DNA from: Sporosarcina sp. E16_8
Lineage (GTDB): Bacteria > Bacillota > Bacilli > Bacillales_A > Planococcaceae
DNA: 53,809 nt
Reading direction: 5' to 3'
Assembly (NCBI RefSeq): GCF_017347095.1
Contig: NZ_JADPRZ010000021.1
Location: 1 to 53,809 of the forward strand
Program-made: the position numbers and the translations under genes
Shown: positions 7,391 to 14,816 of the stretch, piece after piece
Position numbering within the stretch: position 1 is the first letter of the stretch
Layout: the number at the start of each line of letters is the position of its first letter
Notes under the pieces: model-generated
Told to the model about the DNA's origin: nothing
Databases searched by the model: none
Seen by the model: only the letters and a program-made list of their open reading frames with translations

Positions 7391-9459
7391 ATTTTTTCTC
7401 GTAACGCGGCCACAATACGACCCCAACTATCTTCCGTTAGGAGGATCAATTGCGATGACTGATAAACTTCGTCAAAGATCGATTCAACGATTGAGCGATT
7501 TGCCACTCTTTTCATTAAATTCACTTTCGCGTTTTCACAATGACTCATGATGACATGTGTCTCGCTAACCGCTTTCAGTGAAAATTCGCGGAATAGGACT
7601 TGCGTTGATATTTTGGTTTGTTTTAACAAATCATCGATTTCAGTAAATTTTTCAGAATAAGTAGCCCTTAATTCTTTTGTACAAGAATCAAGCATAGATA
7701 AAATCTTTTCCTCATCTGCAGAAAGTGGTTTATCGGTACGTGTTACTACCGGTGCACGTTCCTCCATCGATGGTTCTTCTTCAGGAGCGGGAGGTATCTG
7801 ACTTTCGTCGATAACATGAACCCAATTCTCTTTATTTTCTATTGCTTTTTCGATTATGTGTGAAAACTCAGGAACTCCATCAGATTCCATTACAGAAGCT
7901 TCATTCCGAATATTATTCAAAACTACCGCTGCTGGTAACTCGATTGAGTGATTGTCGTCCGGCGCATTAAATGTAGGGACACTATTCATATCACCAAACA
8001 AGTCTTCCATTGTAAGATCCTGTAGGAATTCTTTTTTTGTTTCCACCTTTTCCGCATTCTCAGTTTTCATCTTTGGGGAAGCTGTTTCAGAAAACTCACT
8101 TGTCTGTATTACAGGCGGCTCATAGGGATCCTCAACGGGTGCATACCTAGGAGCTTCATCTTGCTCTAAAGGCGGAGTTGGTTCCGGAGTAATCGTAATT
8201 TCATTCGGTGTTGTAACCGGTACCTCTTGTTGAGTATCTTGAGAAACCGAAATCGCTTCCTCCACTACTTCAATAACCGGTAATGATTCAACCGAAGCAG
8301 CCACTTGTTCAAGCCTTACTCCAGATTTCAACAACTCTACTTCCTGTTTAAGCTGCATGACTTCTGCACGTAAGTCCTCATTCTGATCATTCACCATTTC
8401 TACAATCGCCATTTCAACAAGCAAATGTACGTCATGATGAAATTTCATTTTCCCCATCGTCTCTTGCAAAATGTCTAAATGACGGAAAATGAGAACCGAA
8501 TTAACCGATTGACGTACTTGATGGAATCCAGGGTCAGTTACACCTTTTTTGAGTGTTGCTTTTTCCCCCAGCTTTTCATAAAGAAGAATATCACGATAAT
8601 AATTCATCATTTCCTCAATGAAAAACCTCGGTTCTTGTCCACTTTGGAAACAGGAATTGAAATGTTCAAGTGATCCTTCTACATCCTTCGCACCAATGAA
8701 TTCAATTAATTTTCCTATTTTCCGAGTATCAACGGCTCCCGTTAGTTCAATTACATTCTTCAACGACACTTTTCCAGGTGTATGTGAAATGGCTTGGTCC
8801 AGTAGACTTAGCGCATCACGCATTCCTCCTGCAGCAATTTGTGCTATTAGTTGTAATGCCGCCATCTCTACGTCTGCCTTCTCTGCTTGGATGATTGTCT
8901 CCATACGAGAAACTATGTCATCCTGTGCGATTCGTCTAAAATCATAGCGTTGACAACGTGATAGAATTGTCAACGGGATCTTATGCGGCTCGGTAGTAGC
9001 AAGGATAAATATTGCATGTGCAGGTGGCTCTTCAAGTGTCTTAAGTAATGCATTGAAAGCTTGATTAGTGAGCATATGCACTTCGTCGATAATGTACACT
9101 TTGTACTTACCGAATACGGGTGTATATACTACTTTCTCTCGCAAATCCCTGATTTCATCGACACCATTGTTACTAGCAGCGTCCATCTCTAGTATGTCCG
9201 GGTTAGAATCTTTACACGAATCGCATACCCCACAAGGGTCAAAACCATTAGGTTCTAAGCAATTTAATGCTTTGGCTAATATTTTTGCAGAAGAAGTTTT
9301 ACCTGTTCCGCGAGGACCTGTAAATAAATATGCGTGAGAAACTTTCCCTAAACGTAATGCGTTTAATAGAGTTGTTTTGATAGTTTCCTGACCAATCAAC
9401 GAATCAAATCCTGTTGGGCGGTATTTACGATACAATGCTAGATGTTGCGTCATTGTCAT
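7384..9459 (-). CDS. dnaX: DNA polymerase III gamma/tau subunit
   Basis: Clamp-loader ATPase, 691 aa, of full tau-like length. Walker A GPRGTGKT (48-55), zinc site C67-C76-C79-C82, Walker B YIIDEVHML, sensor LATTEPHKIP and SRC motif (LSRCQRYDF) are all intact. After the collar domain comes a long Pro/Glu-rich linker (~400-540) and then a C-terminal domain that may bind polymerase. The start is uncertain between the ATG codons at 9459 and 9453; GGAG lies 4 or 10 nt upstream. It overlaps the E1-like gene by about 35 nt, so translation is coupled. No programmed-frameshift A-tract is obvious. With two clamps and holB it gives the plasmid a private clamp-loading capacity. Confidence 0.95.
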   Translation of the reverse strand: MTMTQHLALYRKYRPTGFDSLIGQETIKTTLLNALRLGKVSHAYLFTGPRGTGKTSSAKILAKALNCLEPNGFDPCGVCDSCKDSNPDILEMDAASNNGVDEIRDLREKVVYTPVFGKYKVYIIDEVHMLTNQAFNALLKTLEEPPAHAIFILATTEPHKIPLTILSRCQRYDFRRIAQDDIVSRMETIIQAEKADVEMAALQLIAQIAAGGMRDALSLLDQAISHTPGKVSLKNVIELTGAVDTRKIGKLIEFIGAKDVEGSLEHFNSCFQSGQEPRFFIEEMMNYYRDILLYEKLGEKATLKKGVTDPGFHQVRQSVNSVLIFRHLDILQETMGKMKFHHDVHLLVEMAIVEMVNDQNEDLRAEVMQLKQEVELLKSGVRLEQVAASVESLPVIEVVEEAISVSQDTQQEVPVTTPNEITITPEPTPPLEQDEAPRYAPVEDPYEPPVIQTSEFSETASPKMKTENAEKVETKKEFLQDLTMEDLFGDMNSVPTFNAPDDNHSIELPAAVVLNNIRNEASVMESDGVPEFSHIIEKAIENKENWVHVIDESQIPPAPEEEPSMEERAPVVTRTDKPLSADEEKILSMLDSCTKELRATYSEKFTEIDDLLKQTKISTQVLFREFSLKAVSETHVIMSHCENAKVNLMKRVANRSIVESIFDEVYQSSQLILLTEDSWGRIVAALREKIN

Positions 9460-10333
9460 TCATCTCCTCAAAAAAGTTTTTAAATAATTGTTTAGTCCGT
9501 TTGGATACAAAGCGAGTTTGTGCTGATCCAAATCTGGCATTAAAAATGATTTCTTCTTGAACGATTTCACCTGAATGAAACAGGTTGTTCATAAAGGTAT
9601 TTGTTAACTGTGCCGCCATTTTATTTGTAGCGGAACGTTGTGGATTTTGAAGTATCAGGTCGCCACATGATTGATTGGGAAAGACACTTTCTTCATCAGC
9701 TAATATGGTTGGGTATACATCAGCAACAGGCGGCAAAAAAACCTCGCCGTACTTTTTGTATCCGCATACCACTTGGCCAGAAAATCCTGAACCCATAATC
9801 TTCTCATCAACTAACGGTTCATTGGGCAATTCTTCCTTTAACAATACACCTTCAACACCTACATCAATGTAGAGAAGTTCATCCAGTAAATACGAATGAA
9901 AATACTCATGCATTAACATTCGTGTCCTGTTATTATCAACTAGACCAATTAGAATCGGTATCATCTTATTTTTGTTATTTTCTTCATTCAACGAAAAAAG
10001 TTCATGAAGTTCTTCGATAGATGTAACATACTCCGCCACCGCCATAACGTCGACTTCATAATGGGTCCCGTATCGTTCAGCAAGGGCATCTACCTTGAAA
10101 GCATTTATGTCCTCAACATCAAATAGTTGATTCGATAAATTCTTCTGTTCAACCTTATCTCCATCAACAATCGTCAAAGTTCCGAATAATCTTGCCTTAC
10201 GATAGAAAGAAGTACTTCTTCCAGCACCGTAGGTTGAGATATCTTGCAACAAGTTTCGGACAAAGTGACTTCCATTTGCCCCTGCACCAATACAAACAAT
10301 GTTGTACTGAGTGTGCTTATCTGCAATTATCAT
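9425..10333 (-). CDS. ThiF/E1-like adenylating enzyme (PRTRC ThiF-like)
   Basis: Rossmann-fold enzyme of the E1/ThiF/MoeB superfamily. With the ATG at 10333 (AAGGGG at 8 nt; ATGA overlap with the JAMM gene stop) it has 302 aa. The nucleotide loop is GAGANG (16-21), followed by the family's acidic strand and Arg/Asn patch VDGDKVEQKNLSNQLF (56-71) and the Asp in LIGLVDNNRT. A Cys in FPNQSCGDLILQNPQRS (C223) is placed like the conserved Cys of PRTRC-type ThiF proteins. Neighbours are a JAMM protease upstream and dnaX downstream, all overlapping. By family it should adenylate the C-terminus of a small protein or peptide; the substrate is not identified. Confidence 0.85.
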   Translation of the reverse strand: MIIADKHTQYNIVCIGAGANGSHFVRNLLQDISTYGAGRSTSFYRKARLFGTLTIVDGDKVEQKNLSNQLFDVEDINAFKVDALAERYGTHYEVDVMAVAEYVTSIEELHELFSLNEENNKNKMIPILIGLVDNNRTRMLMHEYFHSYLLDELLYIDVGVEGVLLKEELPNEPLVDEKIMGSGFSGQVVCGYKKYGEVFLPPVADVYPTILADEESVFPNQSCGDLILQNPQRSATNKMAAQLTNTFMNNLFHSGEIVQEEIIFNARFGSAQTRFVSKRTKQLFKNFFEEMNDNDATSSIVS

Positions 10334-11376
10334 AGTGACCACCCCTTAAGCGTGACTTTCTCGTCCCAATCCAATGGATAACCTTCTTGAACTCCATTAA
10401 TATCAAGTTCAAAAACATCAGAAGCGGGCACGATTACCGAATGTTCATTCGACTTCGCGCGTAGGAGTATCTCTGGTATAGGTCGATTCAAACGGCCGAC
10501 GACTGCATACAAACCGTAACGCTGCTCGTCATGGTCATCGGTCGAAGAAAAGAACGCTCGCATAACGTTATGAGAGTGGATTTCTAGAACGACCATATAA
10601 CGTAATGAATTACGTCCCATGAACTCATCACCATAACGACAATCAATGTGAGTGCCTGTTACTGTCTGCATAGGACATTCAACTACATACAATTCCTCTT
10701 GCTGGTCCCAATACACTCGAATCATTACTTCATAATTCCCTTTACGTGTATACGCTTTAAAAAACGATAGAATATTCGCGAGAATTGTCCTTGGAATCTT
10801 AGGTAAATCGAAAGTAAATCCGGATTCAACTTGTTCCAATTGCGGAACATATGATGTTTTAGCAATCATGCGCCCGAACGGTGATTTTCTGACTTCATAA
10901 AGATGCCCATCCTGCCCTGGAACATATGAAATATTCCCTGGGTGAGATTCAGCCTCTTCGATAGATGTTAAAAAAGGGCCTCGCAAAAGCGAGTGCCCTC
11001 CTTTACTTCCCGCAAATGCATCGGGGAATAAACGCTTACTTTCTTCGTCTACATCCCATTTTGTACGTGCGGCTGAAAATTGCGCGAACGATTTTTCAAG
11101 TTCTACTCGCAATTCTTCTAGCGTAACTCCCTCTTCCGGAAAATCTTCTACAAAATCCGTAACAAGGAATTGCTCCGTTGCGAAATGGATTGTCCATTCA
11201 CTTGTCACCTTAATTTCAGGTTTCGGTTCAGCTGGTGTTTTTTTGGGAGAAGAAGTTTTTCCGCTTGTGGAGGTTTTACTCTTTGTTTCTTTTTTCTCCT
11301 TTTTCGCGACTTCTTTCTTATCCTCCGTTGTTTCCATTCCAAGATCAAATAATGTTAGTTCTTGCATGTTTGACAC
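10330..11376 (-). CDS. JAMM/JAB metalloprotease (PRTRC A-like) with N-terminal clamp-binding motif
   Basis: The C-terminal domain has a complete JAMM zinc site, HxHx7Sx2D (H267, H269, S277, D280), in LEIHSHN..FSSTDDHDE, so it should be an active metallopeptidase that removes ubiquitin-like or terminal peptides. The N-terminus is MSNMQELTLF, whose QELTLF (5-10) fits the clamp-binding hexapeptide; it is followed by a Lys/Glu/Ser-rich linker (~15-55) that would act as a flexible tether. First gene of an operon with an E1-like enzyme, dnaX and holB, under leader element copy 3. Start ATG 11376 with GGAG at 10 nt. The pairing of JAMM and ThiF matches the PRTRC system known mainly from proteobacterial plasmids. 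Confidence 0.85.
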   Translation of the reverse strand: MSNMQELTLFDLGMETTEDKKEVAKKEKKETKSKTSTSGKTSSPKKTPAEPKPEIKVTSEWTIHFATEQFLVTDFVEDFPEEGVTLEELRVELEKSFAQFSAARTKWDVDEESKRLFPDAFAGSKGGHSLLRGPFLTSIEEAESHPGNISYVPGQDGHLYEVRKSPFGRMIAKTSYVPQLEQVESGFTFDLPKIPRTILANILSFFKAYTRKGNYEVMIRVYWDQQEELYVVECPMQTVTGTHIDCRYGDEFMGRNSLRYMVVLEIHSHNVMRAFFSSTDDHDEQRYGLYAVVGRLNRPIPEILLRAKSNEHSVIVPASDVFELDINGVQEGYPLDWDEKVTLKGWSL

Positions 11377-11410
11377 TCTCCTTAAAAAAGTTTTATTTTA
11401 TTTAAAGCAC

Positions 11411-11480
11411 AAAAAAGCACTTTATCTAAAATGTCATTCCGCCAGAAAAAAGACAGATGAACACAAAGATAAAGTGCTTT
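11411..11480 (-). terminator. Leader terminator (attenuator) of the JAMM-E1-dnaX operon
   Basis: The 13-bp arms AAGCACTTTATCT and AGATAAAGTGCTT are followed by six T. It is nearly identical to the leader at 6202-6272. Confidence 0.85.
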
Positions 11481-11489
11481 TAATTAACT

Positions 11490-11544
11490 TCTCTCCCGCG
11501 TGGGTGAGATAAGAAATAAGTGCAATAAATATAACCACAGTATA
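11490..11544 (-). promoter_or_regulatory. Leader hairpin element copy 3 with promoter
   Basis: The hairpin at 11490-11509 reads TCTC-A-CCC-ACGC-GGG-A-GAGA. An extended -10 (TGGTATACT) has its hexamer at 11539-11544, about 23 nt before the hairpin from the predicted start, with a TTTGCA-like -35 at 17 nt. Confidence 0.8.
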
Positions 11545-11642
11545 CCATAAACACCTCTTTCTGCAAAGAGCAAATGGTACAGTGTAGAACAATGAACATA
11601 CCAGCACTATAGAGCAAATGGCGGCATGTTCATCATTGGTTA

Positions 11643-11966
11643 TTAGATTGTGACAGCAAGTTCATCAGTAGAAAACGTCTTCGTCAACTCCGCTATGTCA
11701 TTTAAACTTAAATCTAATGCTTTAAATAACTTTTCATATGTTTCTAGACCTAAGTTATCCACTCCACCTTCAGCCCGTGAAATAGTTTTTACTCCGACTT
11801 TAGCTAGGTCCGCTAGTTCGGGTTGGGTATACCCCTTTTTCATGCGTTCTGATAATACAATGTGTCCATAGACAGCCGATAAGCCATATAACGCTTCACG
11901 GAAATGAGGATGCGCTTTTAATATTTCTGTTGTGTCTAATAGATTTCTCGCTTTTTTAATGTTAAT
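11643..11966 (-). CDS. higA: XRE-family antitoxin-like regulator (HigA-like) with non-canonical start
   Basis: The helix-turn-helix reads MKKGYTQPELADLAKVGVKTIS followed by RAEGG in two parts of one domain. The first ATG is at 11843, but this would cut off the first helix: the frame stays open and protein-like for about 40 codons upstream, with no ATG, GTG or TTG. GAGGGG lies just before two in-frame ATT codons (11966 and 11960) and a CTG (11969), so I propose ATT initiation as in infC, overlapping the toxin stop. The product would bind the operator at 12464-12504 and neutralise the upstream RelE/HigB-like protein. The start is inferred, the domain is clear. Confidence 0.65.
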   Translation of the reverse strand: MNIKKARNLLDTTEILKAHPHFREALYGLSAVYGHIVLSERMKKGYTQPELADLAKVGVKTISRAEGGVDNLGLETYEKLFKALDLSLNDIAELTKTFSTDELAVTI

Positions 11967-12456
11967 CAGTCCCCTCTAGGTATTGTCCCGGATTGCGAAG
12001 TACATCCTCATACATTTGATAAGCCAAGTCTCTCATTTGATTTGTTTGGTCCATATTAGGTCTGCGTGTTTTTATAAACTGTTTTGCAAACACGTAATAC
12101 GATTGCCCATTATGCTTCATCGGAAAAAATAGAAATCGTAAATGGATATTTCCATTCATTGCATACCGAAGTTCATAAATCGGATATACCGTCAATACCT
12201 TTACTACTACATAAGATTTTAAACGAGGATATCCTTGAAAAGTAATAAGGACATCTATTTTCTTATGAAGAATACTTTCTAAAGGATGAAATCTTAAAAT
12301 TTCAAATGCCTTTTGGATATACAGTAGATGCATTTCCGCCTCTGAAGAAATTAATGAGTGTTCGAGAATTTCGTCTAAAAATTCCCCTACAGTATCTCTA
12401 TCATTTTCATCGTATATAGAGACAATTTTATTTTCATTTACTTTCATTATATTCAC
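11962..12456 (-). CDS. higB: RelE/HigB-like toxin (Gp49 type)
   Basis: The protein (164 aa) resembles phage Gp49/HigB-type mRNA interferases in its second half: HLRFLFFPMKHNGQSYYVFAKQ then FIKTRRP is placed like the L-R-F-F...F-x-K-K core, followed by a helical end. An XRE gene overlaps its stop, giving toxin-antitoxin order as in higBA. The start is GTG 12456 or ATG 12447; neither has a clear ribosome site. A perfect 17-bp inverted repeat lies just upstream. Such a module would stabilise the plasmid. The N-terminal ~60 residues are an unusual extension. The family call rests on pattern and gene order. Confidence 0.6.
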   Translation of the reverse strand: MNIMKVNENKIVSIYDENDRDTVGEFLDEILEHSLISSEAEMHLLYIQKAFEILRFHPLESILHKKIDVLITFQGYPRLKSYVVVKVLTVYPIYELRYAMNGNIHLRFLFFPMKHNGQSYYVFAKQFIKTRRPNMDQTNQMRDLAYQMYEDVLRNPGQYLEGTD

Positions 12457-12463
12457 ACCATAT

Positions 12464-12504
12464 CATATATGACTTGAATTAGCTAATAATTCAAGTCATA
12501 TATG
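12464..12504. promoter_or_regulatory. Perfect inverted repeat before the toxin-antitoxin pair (operator and/or terminator)
   Basis: The arms CATATATGACTTGAATT and its exact complement (17 bp) flank the 7-nt centre AGCTAAT. It lies between the end of the E2-like gene and the toxin start. It is a good candidate for the operator bound by the XRE protein; it lacks a T-run, so termination is less likely. Confidence 0.6.
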
Positions 12505-12529
12505 CACCTTTCATGTTATTGAGTCAGAA

Positions 12530-13618
12530 TTACATTATCTGTTTAATCGTCATTCCAAATGGACGAAGCTGTTCAGCTGGGAAGTCCTGTCCTTGGTAAT
12601 GTTCAAACAGTTCTCGAACATTACTTTGTAAATGCGTATTATTTGTTCCACTTAAAAAGATAAGCGGCATTGTTGCTAGGTCTTTTCCGCTGTTTATTAT
12701 TTCATCTTTATATCCATTCCAACAAACTACCCCATTATCGAAAACATTCGAATACGGATAATGGTAGATAGGCGTCTCTAAAGCTATATCACCATCGTCA
12801 GGTACAGCAACAAGCTTCATTTTCGTTACTTGTTTGTTCTGAACATGTAAGATACAGGCAAGACGGGGATGTCCAACGTCTTCGTAAGCTAAATTATGAA
12901 ACTTTACACGAAAACGAGATTTATGTATTTCCAATACATAAATGTGTCGCTTGGTGGTAACTTGAGCGAGAACACAGTTCTTAGGAATTTCTAATTCTGC
13001 GACTTTCATCTCTTCCACATCTTTTAATCTTCCGAGCGCCTCAATCAGCCAAAGTGGATCGATATGAGGGATTGCTAATTCAAACCACTCCCGAAGTTGT
13101 TCACTGTTCACGTCGCTTGCCATTTTAATAAGAATCGGAAAAACTCGTGCAATTACTTCCTTTTTTGTATCAACAGCAATCACACGTTTCAATAATTCAT
13201 CCAGCAATTGAACATAAATAGGTTCATTGGGTAGTCCTTTCACTTGGTCAATTAGAGACACAAATAAGTCTTCGACCACTTCTCCATGCAACTGTAACAA
13301 GTCCACTTTTTCAAGTGCGTACTTAAGAAATAATTGATATTGCTTATTTTTCCCCAAATAAAACCTATCAGCATGCTGCATTGTCTGTACCATGAAATCC
13401 GAGAGTTCTTTAGTATCCTCTAGGGACTTAATATATTCTTTGTAATCATGATTACGCTCAACTATTATATGTTGGATAATATCAGCAATTGGTAATTCAT
13501 TCATCAAGCTGACAATATAATCATTTATATAGAGGCGGCGTGTGCCTACCTTCTTGTCCTGTTCATACCTTTCAACAGTCACTCTTTCACCATTTTCAAA
13601 CTTGGCTAGTATTTGCAT
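12530..13618 (-). CDS. Prok-E2-like protein (PRTRC B-like)
   Basis: The C-terminal domain matches the pattern of the prokaryotic E2-like group D / PRTRC protein B: a basic RHIYVLEIHKSRFRVKF strand region, then YHYPYSNVFDNGVVCWNG, in which C299 would be the candidate thiol-ester Cys, then a segment ending near the C-terminus. About 230 N-terminal residues are helical and not recognised; QYQLF (93-97) is a weak clamp-motif match. AAAGGAG at 9 nt before the ATG; it overlaps the upstream 189-aa gene by 23 nt. Together with the E1-like and JAMM proteins it would complete a conjugation-type enzyme set, although the three genes lie in two operons. Confidence 0.75.
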   Translation of the reverse strand: MQILAKFENGERVTVERYEQDKKVGTRRLYINDYIVSLMNELPIADIIQHIIVERNHDYKEYIKSLEDTKELSDFMVQTMQHADRFYLGKNKQYQLFLKYALEKVDLLQLHGEVVEDLFVSLIDQVKGLPNEPIYVQLLDELLKRVIAVDTKKEVIARVFPILIKMASDVNSEQLREWFELAIPHIDPLWLIEALGRLKDVEEMKVAELEIPKNCVLAQVTTKRHIYVLEIHKSRFRVKFHNLAYEDVGHPRLACILHVQNKQVTKMKLVAVPDDGDIALETPIYHYPYSNVFDNGVVCWNGYKDEIINSGKDLATMPLIFLSGTNNTHLQSNVRELFEHYQGQDFPAEQLRPFGMTIKQIM

Positions 13619-14165
13619 TAGTAATCTCTCCTTTTGGGTTTCTCCGTATACTACGGATCATTTTTTGTGCATCTTCATGAATTGATAGTAATTTTTGACA
13701 GAACTCACTCGCAAAGCCGACAACATAATACAATCGAAGTATTAGACTCGTTCCAACTGCATTGCATTTGCCTTCTAAATTACTTAAATCCATCAATTCA
13801 ATACCATTAGCAAATTCTCGCATCCAATCGGCAATGATATTACGCTGCGAAAGAGTAAGTTGACAATTGGTCAATTCCTCAAGTGCAAACAATTGTATAC
13901 TGACAGCCCCCGCGTAATCGCCCATGTCCAAGTTTCTAAATTTAAGCTTTCCGATCTTAGAAAGACTTAAAAAGTCTTGAACCGTTTCTAAATACGAATA
14001 GTCACCTATCCCATCCATTCCACCCTCGTAATAAAAGGAATAGTTGTCTGGTACAGGATTACTAGTGCTTTCAATCATTTTTGCTACAATGCAACGATCA
14101 AGCATATACTCCATCAATGCTTTATCCGTTTGCCACAACTCAAATGTACCTATATTCATAGTCAA
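13596..14165 (-). CDS. Hypothetical protein, 189 aa, coupled to the E2-like gene
   Basis: Soluble, largely helical protein with several Cys (DRC, TNC, GKC, EFC) but no standard zinc spacing. It overlaps the downstream E2-like gene by 23 nt, so the two are translationally coupled and probably act together. The ribosome site is one of the recurrent ACTTTTTTAAGGAG copies, 7 nt before the ATG. I do not recognise the family; position suggests a partner in the E1/E2 pathway comparable to the accessory PRTRC proteins. Confidence 0.75.
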   Translation of the reverse strand: MTMNIGTFELWQTDKALMEYMLDRCIVAKMIESTSNPVPDNYSFYYEGGMDGIGDYSYLETVQDFLSLSKIGKLKFRNLDMGDYAGAVSIQLFALEELTNCQLTLSQRNIIADWMREFANGIELMDLSNLEGKCNAVGTSLILRLYYVVGFASEFCQKLLSIHEDAQKMIRSIRRNPKGEITNANTSQV

Positions 14166-14184
14166 ATCTCCTTAAAAAAGTTTT

Positions 14185-14508
14185 TTAGAAAAATTTCTTC
14201 TTTCGACTGCATTGTTTCCACATTTCATCACTAATGGATTGCAAGATTAAACACTCTCGAAATGGATGATGTGAATAATAAGATGCTTCGCCAAAACAGT
14301 TACTTTCCTCCACTTCATCTTCCTCAGAAGTTGAGTAATAAATTGATTCAGCGGTTGATTGTAAGTCTGCAATGCTCCAAGAATTAAACAACTCTCGAAT
14401 ATCCCCTATGTTGTATTTGGTGGTTGAGAAAAAAAGTTCGTTAACTATTTCAACATCAACATCATGTTCAGTTGAACGCTCTTCAAACGATGACCACAAC
14501 TTATCCAT
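14185..14508 (-). CDS. Hypothetical acidic protein, 107 aa
   Basis: Short protein with an acidic centre (SEEDEVEES) and a basic C-terminus (CSRKKKFF). AAGGAGG lies about 6 nt before the ATG. It sits directly after an intrinsic terminator (14525-14564) and before two coupled genes including the E2-like one. No family recognised and no clear Gly-Gly end, so it is not an obvious ubiquitin-like substrate. Confidence 0.65.
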   Translation of the reverse strand: MDKLWSSFEERSTEHDVDVEIVNELFFSTTKYNIGDIRELFNSWSIADLQSTAESIYYSTSEEDEVEESNCFGEASYYSHHPFRECLILQSISDEMWKQCSRKKKFF

Positions 14509-14524
14509 GTCCGTGTCCTCCTTA

Positions 14525-14564
14525 AATAAAAAAGCAGAAGTTCAATGTAAATGAACTCCTGCTT
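14525..14564 (-). terminator. Intrinsic terminator inside the exonuclease-E2 gene string
   Basis: The stem AGCAGGAGTTCA with TGAACTTCTGCT is followed by TTTTTT in the gene direction, and the stem overlaps the stop of the upstream small gene. No clear promoter lies between it and the next gene, so the downstream genes may need read-through. Confidence 0.85.
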
Positions 14565-14772
14565 AACAGTTTTCTAATTCGATTGGTAACTTCGGCAATA
14601 ACCGAAATTCATGGGGGACTTTTGTTCCGTAACCAATATTCAACACCGGTTTCCCTAATACAGCTTCAATGAATGCTTTTGCATCATCGAGCGGGAGTTC
14701 AGGTGCGTGAATTATCGCCCATTTAAATTGATCTTCATCGCGAACAAAAAACCAATAATCAACGATTTTCAA
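14563..14772 (-). CDS. Hypothetical protein, 69 aa (alternative start at 14820)
   Basis: The frame is open from GTG 14820, which overlaps the exonuclease stop (GTGA). However, AAGGGAG stands 8 nt before the in-frame TTG at 14772, giving a start at MKIVDYWFFVRDEDQFKW, which I prefer. The product has a beta-strand-like aromatic N-terminus and a LPLDDAKAFIEAVLG helix. No known family. Third gene of the operon beginning at 15997. Confidence 0.55.
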   Translation of the reverse strand: MKIVDYWFFVRDEDQFKWAIIHAPELPLDDAKAFIEAVLGKPVLNIGYGTKVPHEFRLLPKLPIELENC

Positions 14773-14816
14773 GATAATCGCTCCCTTTTCTTCCAGTGTA
14801 ACATGATTCTTTATAA

